A stretch of 64,000 nt of DNA from Pseudomonas sp. DY-1 (GCF_003626975.1 NZ_CP032616.1:1-64000), one strand, 5' to 3'. Positions 43,239-52,853 are shown, counted from the first letter of the stretch. A program made the numbers and translations. The notes: generated by a model from the letters alone, not told the origin.

Positions 43239-45491
43239 ATGACCCAGACCCCGGTTCGACTTCACACTTGGCTGCGCCTGCAGCGCGAGGGCGTGTCCCT
43301 GTCCGCCCGCGCCGATGCCCTGTGCCGGGCGTTGCGCGGCTGCCCCGAGGTACGCCAGGCCTTCTATCTGAGCTGGCAGTCTGGTGCGTCCATCTACAGC
43401 CATGAAGGCAGCGGTCAGCAGCTACCACCAGGGCAGGGCGATCCGCTGCAAGCCAGCGATGAACGCCTGGTCGAGCGTCTGGCAGAGGATGGGCGGCTGT
43501 CGTTGCATCAGCTCCGCCAGCTCGACTGCTGGCTGGCTGGACGTCTGCGCCGGGCCGCGATCAGCCATGGCCAAGCGTTTGACCTGACGCTGGAGATCGG
43601 CCAGCGGGGGCTGCTGCTGGTGGAAGTGCACGAAGGCGTGGGGCTGGATTGGCTGGGCTGCGTGCACGAATTGCTCACCACTCTACTCGGCAGCGTCAAC
43701 GGCCTACTGCGCGCTTCGCCGCTGCTCGGCCATGACCCGCAGCCGAGCCTGCTGGTGGATGCCGGGGCCGCCCCCCTGGAACTGAACGCCGCGCTGCTGG
43801 CGATGCTTGGGGAAATGCCCCTGGCCGAGGTGTTGCGTTTTTTGCCGGTGAACCATTCCTCTCTTGTGCGTGCCTGTCTGGCCCAGGAGCGCGCCATCGA
43901 AGGGGTGGAGGCCCAGTGCGGCGAGCGCATGCTGATCTGGACCTATATCCCCGACCCGCGGGAGCGACGGGTGGTGGCGCGCTGCCGCGAAGCTACCGCG
44001 CAGATCCTCGCCGAACGCGAGGCGGCACGGGCGCGTCGGCTCTACCGGCTGATCACTGAGAACACCACCGACCTGATTTCCCGGCACACTCCCGAAGGCC
44101 GTTTCCTCGACGCCTCGCCGGCCTCCTGGACCCTGCTCGGCTACTGGCCGGAAGAGCTGCGCGGACAGCTCGCCCAGTGCCTCTTCCATCCCCAGGAACT
44201 GGCCCAACTGGTACAGCGCGCCCGGGATGCGCTGGAGCAAGACGGTTATCACACCATGACTTACCGCATTCGCAATCGCGCCGGGCATTACCTATGGTTC
44301 GAGACGGCCAGCCGCGCCATTCGCGAGACCTACACCGGGGCCGTGGTGGAGGTGGTCAGCGTTTCCCGCGACATCACCGCGCGGGTGCAGGCCGAGGAGA
44401 ACCGGCGACGCCTGGCCGAGGTAGTGGAGGCCAATACCGACCCGGTGCTGTTCGTCGACCCCTCTGGGCACATCACGTACCTCAATCCGGCTGCCCGTCG
44501 TGCCCTGCGCCTGGAGGCCCGGCAGCCGATGCCGGCGCTGGCCGAGGTGATGCTGGCGGATGATCTGGCGCGCCTGCAGCGCGAGGGCTGGCGCACCGCC
44601 GAGCGCAAGGGCGTGTGGAGCATCGATTCGCGGCTGCTGCCCCCGGATGGCAGCGCATCGGTGCCCGTGTCCATGGTGCTGCTGGCCCACAGCACGGCGG
44701 GGGGCGAACGCTACTACTCACTGGTGGCCCACGACATGACCGAGCGCGAGCTGCGCGAGGCTCAGCAGCGTCGCCACCAGGATGAGCTGGCGCACACCGC
44801 ACGGCTGGTGACTTTGGGCGAACTGGCCTCCGGCATCGCCCACGAGATCAACCAGCCGCTCGCCGCGGTGGTCAACTACGCCAGTGCCAGCCAGCGCTAC
44901 CTGCAATCCCTGGGCAGCAACCCCAAGGCGGCGGAGCGCGTGGCCCAGGGGCTGGAGCGCATCACCGAACACGCCAACCATGCCTCGGAAGTGATCAAGC
45001 GGCTAAGGGCCTTCCTGCGCAAGGGGCAGCGCAAGATGCAGGCGCTGGACGTGGCCGAAGTGGCCCGCGAAGCGGTGCGCCTGTGCGCTTGGGAAGCCAG
45101 CGCCTGCCAGGTGGCGATCGCCGAGCAATTACCGGACAATCTGCCGCCGGTTTACGCCGATCGGGTGTTGCTGGAACAGGTGCTGCTCAACCTGTTGCGC
45201 AACGCAATCGACGCCAACCGCGAGGCTCATCCCGGTCGGGAATCGGTGATCCGGTTGGCTGCCAGTGCACAGGACGGACAACTGCTCATCGAGGTTTGCG
45301 ATCAGGGGCCAGGGCTCGGCGAAAAGGAACTGGCGCGCATCTTCACTCCCTTCTATACCAGCAAGCCGGATGGCCTGGGCCTGGGGCTGTCGATGAGCCG
45401 CAGCATTATCGAAGGATTCGGTGGCGCCCTGGACGGAATGCCGAACGGGGAGGGCGGGCTGCTCATGCGCTGCCGCCTGCCGCTGCAATAA
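43239..45491 (+). CDS. PAS-domain sensor histidine kinase
   Basis: 750 residues. About 265 N-terminal residues of no recognised family (no transmembrane helix, so cytosolic), then two PAS domains (about 268-390 and 395-510), HisKA with phosphoacceptor H535 (HEINQPLAAVVNYAS) and HATPase with N-box NAIDANREAH, DQGPGLG and GLGLGLSMSRSI. It closely resembles FixL-class kinases. Its partner regulator starts 24 bases downstream. It probably senses the substrate of the adjacent carboxylate genes, by analogy with CrbS/MxtR-type control of acetate use. Confidence 0.9.
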   Translation: MTQTPVRLHTWLRLQREGVSLSARADALCRALRGCPEVRQAFYLSWQSGASIYSHEGSGQQLPPGQGDPLQASDERLVERLAEDGRLSLHQLRQLDCWLAGRLRRAAISHGQAFDLTLEIGQRGLLLVEVHEGVGLDWLGCVHELLTTLLGSVNGLLRASPLLGHDPQPSLLVDAGAAPLELNAALLAMLGEMPLAEVLRFLPVNHSSLVRACLAQERAIEGVEAQCGERMLIWTYIPDPRERRVVARCREATAQILAEREAARARRLYRLITENTTDLISRHTPEGRFLDASPASWTLLGYWPEELRGQLAQCLFHPQELAQLVQRARDALEQDGYHTMTYRIRNRAGHYLWFETASRAIRETYTGAVVEVVSVSRDITARVQAEENRRRLAEVVEANTDPVLFVDPSGHITYLNPAARRALRLEARQPMPALAEVMLADDLARLQREGWRTAERKGVWSIDSRLLPPDGSASVPVSMVLLAHSTAGGERYYSLVAHDMTERELREAQQRRHQDELAHTARLVTLGELASGIAHEINQPLAAVVNYASASQRYLQSLGSNPKAAERVAQGLERITEHANHASEVIKRLRAFLRKGQRKMQALDVAEVAREAVRLCAWEASACQVAIAEQLPDNLPPVYADRVLLEQVLLNLLRNAIDANREAHPGRESVIRLAASAQDGQLLIEVCDQGPGLGEKELARIFTPFYTSKPDGLGLGLSMSRSIIEGFGGALDGMPNGEGGLLMRCRLPLQ

Positions 45492-45515
45492 CAAGAAGGT
45501 AACAGGAGCGATTTG

Positions 45516-46151
45516 ATGTCCAACAGTGGCGAACAGGTGGTCTATGTGGTGGACGACGACCAGGGCATGCTCGATTCCACGGTCTGGCTCCTGGAGTCGG
45601 TAGGTCTCAAGGCGCTGCCCTTCACCAGCGGCCGCGCCTTCCTCGACGCCTGCGATGCCAGCCTCGACGCCTGTGTATTGCTCGACGTGCGCATGCCCGG
45701 CATGGGAGGCCTAAATGTGCAGGAAGAAATGCGCAGCCGCGGCCTCGACCTGCCTGTGATCTTCGTCAGTGGCCACGCGGATGTGCCGATTGTGGTACGC
45801 GCCTTCAAGGCGGGCGCTCATGATTTCATCGAGAAGCCCTACAACGAACAGCTCCTGCTCGATAGCGTGCAGCAGGCATTGTCCCGCGCTGACCACCAGC
45901 GCACCGTCTCAGGTAACCAGGGGCAGTTGCAGGAGTGTCTCGACAGTCTGACTCCGCGTGAGCGCGATGTACTGCTGCCGCTGGTGCAGGGCTACACCAA
46001 CCGCGAGATTGCCGAGCAGTTGGACATTAGCGTGAAGACCATCGACCTCTATCGTGCCCGCGTGATGAAACGCATGCAGGCCGAGCGCCTGCCTGACCTG
46101 GTGGGCATGGCCATCGCGGCCGGCCTGGTGGACCCTCTGAAACTGCGCTAG
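45516..46151 (+). CDS. FixJ-family response regulator
   Basis: 211 residues. Receiver domain with acidic pocket VVDDD and phosphoacceptor D57 (LLDVRMPG), K at FIEKPYN, then a LuxR-type HTH (LTPRERDVLLPLVQG, IAEQLDISVKTIDLYRARV). ATG 45516 has AGGAG 7 bases upstream and is preferred over the TTG at 45513. Forms an operon with the kinase. Confidence 0.92.
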   Translation: MSNSGEQVVYVVDDDQGMLDSTVWLLESVGLKALPFTSGRAFLDACDASLDACVLLDVRMPGMGGLNVQEEMRSRGLDLPVIFVSGHADVPIVVRAFKAGAHDFIEKPYNEQLLLDSVQQALSRADHQRTVSGNQGQLQECLDSLTPRERDVLLPLVQGYTNREIAEQLDISVKTIDLYRARVMKRMQAERLPDLVGMAIAAGLVDPLKLR

Positions 46152-46714
46152 GCAGAACCCGAGTGTTCAGCCGTAGGGTGGACCACGCTTCACTGGTCCA
46201 CCATCGAGGTCCGGTATGGCGCCGCTGGTGAATGGAAAAGCGCCATTCACCCTGCGGGGCTGCGGCTTTGACATGGAATCTCCCTCAGGCAGGGTTAATG
46301 TTTAGTCGTTGGTTAACCAAAGATAGGAAAACCTGAATTTTATTCACCCATCCCGCCGTGCGAGCCTCCAACGCATTCCAATAACGCAGCTTTGCCACAT
46401 GGGTTGTTCCACTCCGCACACTTCTCCGCTCCGCGCCCTGACCCTCGGTCAGACCCGCGCTGCCCGCCGTGCTCCCGGAGTCGTACCCAAGGTCCAGTTC
46501 TTCCGTAAGTGGGCCTCCCATCTCGTGATTTCCCTGCCGCTCGAACTTGCTTTCTGGGCGCTCTGGCATTGCCGCCACGCTCGTCCGCCGGACAGCGCTC
46601 TCGCCTGATCGGGCCGCCATCGCTGCGGCCAACCTCACCCAGAAAGAGAAATTCGACCCTTGCCCGAACCGGTGAGGGCCAGTTTGCGTGCCCATGGGCA
46701 CTAAAGAGAGCGAC
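46152..46714. other. 563-bp intergenic region upstream of the PuuA-like gene
   Basis: Near the left is the inverted repeat GGTGGACC (46177-46184) / GGTCCACC (46195-46202), a common Pseudomonas spacer element. A 12-bp perfect palindrome TTGGTTAACCAA lies at 46309-46320. The rest is GC-rich with no frame showing coding character. Promoter and regulator sites for the downstream polyamine genes are expected here. Confidence 0.5.
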
Positions 46715-48079
46715 ATGACATTTGCCAGCGTGCAGGAAGCCCGGGATTTCCTCGAACAGAATCCGGACATCGACGCATTCGAACTCTTCATCCTCGACGC
46801 CAATGGCGTGCCTCGCGGCAAGCTGCTGCATCGCGACGAGCTCCTGGCCGTTTACGAAACCGGCCGTCCGTTACCCAGCACTATCCTGGGCCTGACCATG
46901 CATGGCGAGGATGTGGAAAACTCCGGCCTGGTGTGGGATGTGGGCGATATCGATTGCCGCGCCTATCCGCTGGCCGGCAGCCTGGTTCGCATGCCCTGGC
47001 GCAAGATGCCCACCGCCGCCGTGCAGGTCAGCATGCACCCGCAAGAGGGCATGCCCGCCGCCATCGCGGACCCGCGTCATGTGCTGGTGGAAGTGATCGA
47101 TCGCCTCAAGGCCGATGGCTTCCACCCGGTAATGGCCTGCGAGCTGGAGTTCTACCTGCTGGACCAGAAGCGCGACGCTGACGGCCGTCCGCAGCCGGCG
47201 CTGGATGCCGATGGCCACCGCCCGCGTGGCACCCAGGTCTATGGTCTGCGTGAGCTGGAACAGATCGAGCCGTTCCTCGCCGATCTCTATGCCGCCTGCA
47301 AGGCTCAAGGCATCCCGGCGCGCACCGCGATCTCCGAATATGCTCCGGGCCAGGTGGAAATCACCCTGGAACATGGCGATGCGCTGCAAGCCATGGATCA
47401 GGCGGTGCGTTACAAGCGCCTGGTCAAGGGCGTTGCCCACGCCCACGGCATGCAGGCCTGCTTCATGGCCAAGCCCTTTGCCGAGATCGCCGGCACCGGC
47501 ATGCACATGCATGTGAGCCTCGCCGACGCCGAAGGCCGCAACCTGTTCGCCAGCGAAGACCCCGCCGGCACCCCGCTGCTGCGCCAGTCCGTGGGGGGCA
47601 TGCTCAAGAGCCTGCTGGATTCGCTACTGCTGTTCTGCCCCAACGCCAACTCCTATCGCCGCTTCCAGGCCAATAGCTACGCACCGCTGGCGCCGACCTG
47701 GGGTGTGGATAACCGCACTGTGAGCCTGCGTGTGCCGGGAGGCCCGGCCAACAGCCGGCATATCGAGCACCGCATCTGCGGGGCCGACGCAAACCCGTAC
47801 CTGGCGGCCGCGGCCATCCTTGCCGGTATCCACCGCGGTATCCGCGAGAACATCGATCCGGGTAATCCGATCGAGGGCAACGGTTACGCCCAGGCCAAGG
47901 AGCTGCTGCCCACCGACTGGCTGACTTCACTGTGTGCCCTGGAGCGCTCCAGCTGGGCACGCGACGCGTTCGGTACCGCCTTCCTCGGCGTCTATCTGGC
48001 CGTGAAACGCGCCGAGTACCGCCAGTTCATGTCCGAAGTTGGTGAGCAGGACTGGCGCTGGTACCTGAACCAGGCCTGA
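46715..48079 (+). CDS. Gamma-glutamylputrescine synthetase-like (PuuA/SpuB family)
   Basis: 454 residues, glutamine synthetase fold without the adenylylation signature. Typical blocks: ELEFYLLDQ (metal Glu), NANSYRRF, GVDNRTVSLRVP and ADANPYLAAAAILAG. Family members ligate glutamate to putrescine or other amines in polyamine catabolism. Start at 46715 (MTFASV) chosen after AAAGAGAG; two earlier starts (46688, 46694) are possible. The next gene is a PuuB-like oxidase, supporting the pathway; several paralogues of differing amine preference occur in pseudomonads. Confidence 0.87.
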   Translation: MTFASVQEARDFLEQNPDIDAFELFILDANGVPRGKLLHRDELLAVYETGRPLPSTILGLTMHGEDVENSGLVWDVGDIDCRAYPLAGSLVRMPWRKMPTAAVQVSMHPQEGMPAAIADPRHVLVEVIDRLKADGFHPVMACELEFYLLDQKRDADGRPQPALDADGHRPRGTQVYGLRELEQIEPFLADLYAACKAQGIPARTAISEYAPGQVEITLEHGDALQAMDQAVRYKRLVKGVAHAHGMQACFMAKPFAEIAGTGMHMHVSLADAEGRNLFASEDPAGTPLLRQSVGGMLKSLLDSLLLFCPNANSYRRFQANSYAPLAPTWGVDNRTVSLRVPGGPANSRHIEHRICGADANPYLAAAAILAGIHRGIRENIDPGNPIEGNGYAQAKELLPTDWLTSLCALERSSWARDAFGTAFLGVYLAVKRAEYRQFMSEVGEQDWRWYLNQA

Positions 48080-48109
48080 GCCGGAGAACGACCGTCCGTT
48101 TCTGTTTGT

Positions 48110-48138
48110 GGGAGCGAATTCATTCGCGAATCGCTCCC
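48110..48138. repeat. REP element between the PuuA-like and PuuB-like genes
   Basis: GGGAGCGA (48110-48117) and TCGCTCCC (48131-48138) bracket ATTCATTCGCGAA. Such hairpins can uncouple expression of neighbouring genes. Confidence 0.75.
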
Positions 48139-48176
48139 CGGAATTGAAGGCCCCTGTGGCCAAGAAGGATCCACCC

Positions 48177-49490
48177 ATGACCGCTGCAATCAAACATCCG
48201 CTGCCCGCCGCCGAGCGCGCGCCTTCCTATTACTCCGCGACCCTCAACGAGGAGACCGCGTACCCCACGCTCGAAGGTGAAGTGAATGTCGACGTCGCCA
48301 TTATTGGTGGCGGCTTCACCGGTGTAGCCACGGCAGTGGAAATGGCGGAGCGCGGCTACAAGGTCGCCCTGGTGGAGACCCACAAGATTGGCTGGGGCGC
48401 CACCGGCCGCAACGGCGGCCAGGTGACTGGCAGCCTTTCCGGCGATGCGGCCATGCGCAAGCAGATGAGCAAGTTCCTCGGCAAGGATGTGGACGACTTC
48501 ATCTGGTATCTGCGCTGGCGTGGTCACGAAATCATCAAGAGCCGCGTGGCGAAGTACGGCATCCAGTGCGACCTGAAGCATGGCCACCTGCATGCCGCGA
48601 TGAAGGCCTCGCACATGGACGAGCTGAAGGCTTCCTATGACGAAGCGGTGCGCCGTGGCATGGCGGACGACGTGACCCTGCTGGATGCGGCCGGCGTGCG
48701 CGAACACCTGGATTCCAATCTGTACGTCGGCGCCATCAAGAACACCCGCAACATGCACCTGCATCCGCTGAACCTGTGCATCGGCGAAGCCAAGGCCGCT
48801 GCCAGTCTGGGCGCGCTGATCTTCGAGCATTCCGAGGTGCAGGACATCATCCACGGCGACCGCCCGGCGGTGGTCACCAGCCGTGGCCGGATCAACGCCC
48901 AGCAAATCCTGCTGGCAGGGGACGTCTACCACAAGCTGGAGCGCAAGAAGCTCAAGGGCATGATCTTCCCGGCCATGGGCGGGATCGTTACCACCAAACC
49001 CCTGGGCGACCTGGCCAAGGAACTCAACCCGCAGGACCTGGCCGTGTACGACTGCCGCTTCGTGCTCGACTACTACCGCATGACGGGCGATGGTCGCCTG
49101 CTGTTCGGCGGTGGTGCCAACTACTCCGGCCGCGACTCCCGCGATATCGCCGCAGAGCTGCGCCCCTGCATCGAGCGCACGTTCCCGAAACTCAAGGGCG
49201 TGGAGATCGACTTCAAGTGGAGCTGCGCCATGGGCATCGTGATGAACCGCATCCCGCAGCTGGGCAAGCTGTCGAAGAACGTCTGGTACTGCCAGGGCTA
49301 CTCCGGCCACGGCGTGGCGACCACCCACATCATGGGTGAGGTCATGGCCAATGCCATGAGCGGCAGCCTGGAGAAGTTCGACACCTTCGCCCAGTGCCAG
49401 CATATCCGGGTGCCGCTGAGCGAGCGCCTCGGCAATCACATGCTGGCGGTAGGCATGTGGTACTACCAGATGATGGAAAAGCTGCGCTGA
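48177..49490 (+). CDS. puuB: Gamma-glutamylputrescine oxidase-like FAD oxidoreductase (PuuB)
   Basis: 437 residues. FAD-binding GxGxxG-type segment IIGGGFTGVATAVEMAERG (residues 42-60), then GWGATGRNGGQVTG typical of PuuB, and the C-terminal WSCAMGIVMNRIPQLG and GYSGHGVATT blocks of DAO-family enzymes. It would oxidise gamma-glutamylputrescine to the aldehyde with H2O2 release. AAGGA precedes the ATG. Follows the PuuA-like gene after a REP. Confidence 0.88.
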   Translation: MTAAIKHPLPAAERAPSYYSATLNEETAYPTLEGEVNVDVAIIGGGFTGVATAVEMAERGYKVALVETHKIGWGATGRNGGQVTGSLSGDAAMRKQMSKFLGKDVDDFIWYLRWRGHEIIKSRVAKYGIQCDLKHGHLHAAMKASHMDELKASYDEAVRRGMADDVTLLDAAGVREHLDSNLYVGAIKNTRNMHLHPLNLCIGEAKAAASLGALIFEHSEVQDIIHGDRPAVVTSRGRINAQQILLAGDVYHKLERKKLKGMIFPAMGGIVTTKPLGDLAKELNPQDLAVYDCRFVLDYYRMTGDGRLLFGGGANYSGRDSRDIAAELRPCIERTFPKLKGVEIDFKWSCAMGIVMNRIPQLGKLSKNVWYCQGYSGHGVATTHIMGEVMANAMSGSLEKFDTFAQCQHIRVPLSERLGNHMLAVGMWYYQMMEKLR

Positions 49491-49514
49491 CCGATTTGTT
49501 GTGCGTCCTTATAA

Positions 49515-49540
49515 AGCCGGCCTTGTGCCGGCTTCTTTTT
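49515..49540 (+). terminator. Terminator after puuB
   Basis: AGCCGGC-CTTGT-GCCGGCT (49515-49533) followed by TCTTTTT. Confidence 0.88.
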
Positions 49541-49622
49541 GTCTGGCTGGTCCCCTGAGCTGATAGCGCTTGGGGTCGGCCTGTCTGCACTGAATGTTGC
49601 AGGTAGCTCCATTGCCCGTATG

Positions 49623-49674
49623 AGCTGGCTTGCCAGCGAATGGCCCCTTTTCGCTAGCAAGCTAGCTCCTACAA
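49623..49674. repeat. REP pair
   Basis: Inverted REP-like halves (AGCTGGCTTGCCAGCGAA and TTCGCTAGCAAGCTAGCTCC) in the gap between puuB and the PA3496-family gene. Confidence 0.7.
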
Positions 49675-49710
49675 GGCTCCTGGACCGAAGGTCGATCCGC
49701 TGCACCAACA

Positions 49711-49736
49711 AAAAGCCCCGCATTTGCGGGGCTTTT
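49711..49736 (-). terminator. Bidirectional terminator after the PA3496-family gene
   Basis: AAAAGCCCCGC-ATTT-GCGGGGCTTTT, perfect 11-bp arms; on the minus strand it follows the small gene by 15 bases. Confidence 0.88.
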
Positions 49737-49751
49737 CAGGCAAGGCGCCAC

Positions 49752-49931
49752 TTACAGGTCGAAGTCGTAGTCGGAGAGCTGTTTCTGCAGGCGGCGTTCT
49801 TCGAGGTAGTTGTCGATGATGCGGCGCTTGGTCAGGTTGGTCTTCGCGGTTTCGGCCGGGGCTTCCGAATCGTCGGATTCCTCGGAGACGAATTCCTCTT
49901 CGAGTTCGATTTCTTCTTTGGCAGTGGTCAT
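49752..49931 (-). CDS. PA3496-family small protein
   Basis: 59 residues from MTTAKEE (49931); 16 upstream codons are rejected. Acidic N-terminal half, then TNLTKRRIIDNYLEERRLQKQL and a DYDFDL end, the conserved part of this Pseudomonas family, annotated as a putative envelope-integrity protein. Sits next to nth as PA3496 does in PAO1. Confidence 0.8.
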   Translation of the reverse strand: MTTAKEEIELEEEFVSEESDDSEAPAETAKTNLTKRRIIDNYLEERRLQKQLSDYDFDL

Positions 49932-50039
49932 AAGGTTCACTCCACAATGCGGGGCGCTATTGGCGCACCTTATAACCACAAAGCCAGAGCCGGTAAAAAA
50001 GATTTTTTCAATCAGATACCTGAGTGAATCAATAGGACA

Positions 50040-50678
50040 TCAATCGTCGGACGTCTTCGCCTTGTATTCGCACAGGTCCTCTATACGGCATGCGCCACAG
50101 CGCGGTTTGCGGGCCACGCAGACATAGCGGCCGTGCAGGATCAGCCAGTGGTGGGCATCCAGCAGGAATTCTTTTGGCACGAATTTCAGCAGCTTTTTCT
50201 CGACTTCCAGCACGTTTTTACCGGGGGCGATGCCGGTGCGATTGCTGACTCGGAAGATGTGCGTGTCCACGGCCATGGCGGGTTGGCGGAAGGCGGTATT
50301 GAGCACCACGTTGGCCGTCTTGCGGCCCACGCCGGGCAGGGCCTCGAGGTCCTCGCGGTTGTCCGGCACCTGGCTGCCGTGCTTCTCGACGAGGATGCGG
50401 CACGTCTCGATGACGTTCTTTGCCTTGCTGTTGTACAGGCCGATGGTCTTGATGTACTCCGACAGGCCTTCCACACCCAGGGCATGGATGGCTTCCGGGG
50501 TATTGGCCACCGGGTACAGCTTCGCCGTGGCCTTGTTCACACCGACATCGGTCGACTGGGCGGAAAGGATGACCGCGATCAGCAACTCGAACGGCGTGCT
50601 GTAGGCCAGTTCGGTGGTGGGGTTGGGGTCGTCGTCGTGGAGGCGGCGGAAGATTTCGTAGCGTTTGGCGGCGTTCAT
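50040..50678 (-). CDS. nth: Endonuclease III (DNA glycosylase/AP lyase)
   Basis: 212 residues, the normal length. Helix-hairpin-helix LEALPGVGRKTANVVLNTAF with catalytic Lys, catalytic Asp in AVDTHIFRV, and the 4Fe-4S ligands C-x6-C-x2-C-x5-C (CVARKPRCGACRIEDLC). Removes oxidised pyrimidines in base excision repair. Start overlaps the rnfE stop (TGATG), the usual rnf-nth linkage. Confidence 0.96.
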   Translation of the reverse strand: MNAAKRYEIFRRLHDDDPNPTTELAYSTPFELLIAVILSAQSTDVGVNKATAKLYPVANTPEAIHALGVEGLSEYIKTIGLYNSKAKNVIETCRILVEKHGSQVPDNREDLEALPGVGRKTANVVLNTAFRQPAMAVDTHIFRVSNRTGIAPGKNVLEVEKKLLKFVPKEFLLDAHHWLILHGRYVCVARKPRCGACRIEDLCEYKAKTSDD

Positions 50679-51244
50679 CAGGAGTCAGCGGTCTTCGTGG
50701 TCAGTTGGCGCCAGAGGGCCATTAGTGTGCCGAGCAGGATAAAGGCGCCAGGTGCGAGGGCGAACAGGGGAATGCCATCGGCGCCGAACTGCAAGCGCCA
50801 GCCGAGCGCGACCGGCCCCAGCAGCCAGTCGAAGTGGGCGAACAGACTGGCATGTCCGAGGGCTTCCCGCAGGGTGCCCAGCAGCAGGGCGAGCAACGTG
50901 AAGACGAGCCCCGCGCGCAGGCCGCCGGCGGCCGTGGAATCCATTGCGGCGAGTTGCAGGCACGGCAGTACCAGCAGGTAGAGGTAGGGGCCGAGGGCGC
51001 GATGCAGCTCGAAGGCGCCGGCCTGCAACAGCAGACTGGCCAGGCTCGTCAGCAGGGCGGCCAGCAGCATCGCGCCGAACCAGTAGCCGGTGTCTTGCAG
51101 ATGGCGCCGCAGCAACGGCAGGAGCAGGCCAAATACCGCAAGGACAGGCAATCCGGCCAAGGCGAGCCCCAGCCCTTTGATCAGCAGGTCGGTGGCACCT
51201 GTCAGCAAGGCCAGGCCCATCAATCCGAGTTGTCGGGCGTTCAT
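50678..51244 (-). CDS. rnfE: Rnf complex membrane subunit RnfE
   Basis: 188 residues from 51244 (MNARQLG); a longer upstream frame overlaps rnfG. About six membrane helices, with GPYLYLLVLPCLQLAA and ALAPGAFILLG as in RnfE/RsxE. Part of the ion-coupled ferredoxin:NAD oxidoreductase or SoxR-reducing complex. Slightly shorter than typical RnfE. Confidence 0.82.
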   Translation of the reverse strand: MNARQLGLMGLALLTGATDLLIKGLGLALAGLPVLAVFGLLLPLLRRHLQDTGYWFGAMLLAALLTSLASLLLQAGAFELHRALGPYLYLLVLPCLQLAAMDSTAAGGLRAGLVFTLLALLLGTLREALGHASLFAHFDWLLGPVALGWRLQFGADGIPLFALAPGAFILLGTLMALWRQLTTKTADS

Positions 51245-51849
51245 GGCGATGGGCTCCCGAGCAGCAATTGGCGATGGCCATCGAAGTACTGCAGCGCGTG
51301 CTGGATGGCGCTGACTACGGCGCGGGAAGTGATGGTGGCGCCGGCAATCTGGTCGAACTCGCCCTTGTCGGCCTCGACTCGCCATTCCGCTTCTGGATGG
51401 CTGGCCAGGGAGGCGTCGGCGAAGATTTGCAGCCAGCTGCTGCGGGCGGGTTCGATTCGGTCACCTATTCCCGCGGTTTCCCGGTGGTCGAGGACCTTGG
51501 TGGCCAGCAGGCGTCCGTCCGGGCGTATGGCCAGCAGCAGGCGGATCGGCCCCTCGTATCCTTTGGCGGTGGCCGGCAGCAGAACGGCTACCGGAGTGCC
51601 TTCGCGAGTAGCGAGCCAGGCCTGGGTTGGCGCCGGGTCACCCAGCAGTTCGCTGGCGGGCAGGGTGATGGGTTGGGCCAGTGGATGGTTGTCGTAGCTG
51701 CCAGGGGGAAGCAGATCGAGCAGGGCACGCTCGTCGGCGGAGCGGCGTTCGGCCGCTATGCGGCCATCGAGCAGTTGGCTGGTGACGACCACTACGGCCA
51801 GGCCAAGTCCCGCCAGTGCGGCCAGCAATGCCAGGCTGCGCCCGTTCAT
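51241..51849 (-). CDS. rnfG: Rnf complex FMN-binding subunit RnfG
   Basis: 202 residues. N-terminal membrane anchor (about 7-26), periplasmic FMN-binding domain with the flavinylation motif GATITS near residue 173 and ETAGIGD upstream. Overlaps rnfE start and rnfD stop by 4 bases. Confidence 0.88.
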   Translation of the reverse strand: MNGRSLALLAALAGLGLAVVVVTSQLLDGRIAAERRSADERALLDLLPPGSYDNHPLAQPITLPASELLGDPAPTQAWLATREGTPVAVLLPATAKGYEGPIRLLLAIRPDGRLLATKVLDHRETAGIGDRIEPARSSWLQIFADASLASHPEAEWRVEADKGEFDQIAGATITSRAVVSAIQHALQYFDGHRQLLLGSPSP

Positions 51850-52853
51850 GGCTGCGTCTCCTGGCCACGCGCGGCGAGGCGGTCGAGGGTCGGCACGACC
51901 AGGTTCATCAGCAGGATGGCGAAGGCCATGCCGTCCGCATAGCCACCCCAGGTACGGATCGCATACACCAGGACGCCGGCGCCTACGCCGAACAACAGTC
52001 GCGCGCGATCACTACCGGCGCCGGATACGGGTTCGGTGGCAATGAAGAACGCACCGAGCATCGTCGCGCCGCTGAACAGGTGGAACAGGGGTGAACCATT
52101 GGAGTCCGAGCCGGAGCCGTTCCAGCACAGCAGGCTGATCACGAAGAGACCTGCCAGCAGGCCCACTGGCGCGTGCCAGCGAATCACCTGGCGTTGCAGC
52201 AGGAACAGGCCACCCAGCAGGAACGCCAGATTGACCCATTCCGTGCCGCGCCCACCAAAGCTGCCGAACGCGTGGTGACCGGCGAAGAGCTCGTCGATGG
52301 TCAGGCGGTTGTTGTGCTTGAGGCTGTCCAGCGCGGTGGCCTGGCTCCAGCCATCCACCAGTCCGCCGCCGAAGCCCAACACCTGCTGCAGGGATTCACC
52401 CAGGCCGGGGTGCTGGCCCGGCGCGGGCCATTGGTTGAGGTGTGCCGGGAAGGCCACCAGCACCAGGGCGTAGCCGAGCATGGCCGGGTTGAAGGGGTTC
52501 TGGCCAAAACCGCCGAACAGTGCCTTGCCGAACAGCAGGGCAAAGGCACAGGCGCAGGCGGTAAGCCACCAGGGCGAATAGGGCGGCAGGGCAAGTGCCA
52601 GCAGCGTGGCGCTGACCAAGGCGCTGCCCTCGCCCAGCAGCGGCTGGTTGAACAGTGAGGTTTCGGGCGTGGCGGGCTGCCGGAGCTGGCGACGTACTAC
52701 AGCTTCACAGATCAGGGCGACCGGGATGGCGATCATCAATTGCAGGAGGCTGCCCCAGCCGTATTGCCAGAACAGGGCGAGCAGGCCCGGCAGGCAAGCG
52801 ACCAGCACCAGTTGCATGCTGGGGCGCGGGTCGAAGGCCGGGCGGGTCGTCAT
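51846..52853 (-). CDS. rnfD: Rnf complex membrane subunit RnfD
   Basis: 335 residues from 52853 (MTTRPAFDP). Multi-span; GGFGQNPFNPAMLGYALV and the flavinylation region SGATMLGAFFIATEPVSG are diagnostic. The 90 bp upstream hold only a REP pair, where rnfC would normally lie. Confidence 0.88.
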   Translation of the reverse strand: MTTRPAFDPRPSMQLVLVACLPGLLALFWQYGWGSLLQLMIAIPVALICEAVVRRQLRQPATPETSLFNQPLLGEGSALVSATLLALALPPYSPWWLTACACAFALLFGKALFGGFGQNPFNPAMLGYALVLVAFPAHLNQWPAPGQHPGLGESLQQVLGFGGGLVDGWSQATALDSLKHNNRLTIDELFAGHHAFGSFGGRGTEWVNLAFLLGGLFLLQRQVIRWHAPVGLLAGLFVISLLCWNGSGSDSNGSPLFHLFSGATMLGAFFIATEPVSGAGSDRARLLFGVGAGVLVYAIRTWGGYADGMAFAILLMNLVVPTLDRLAARGQETQP

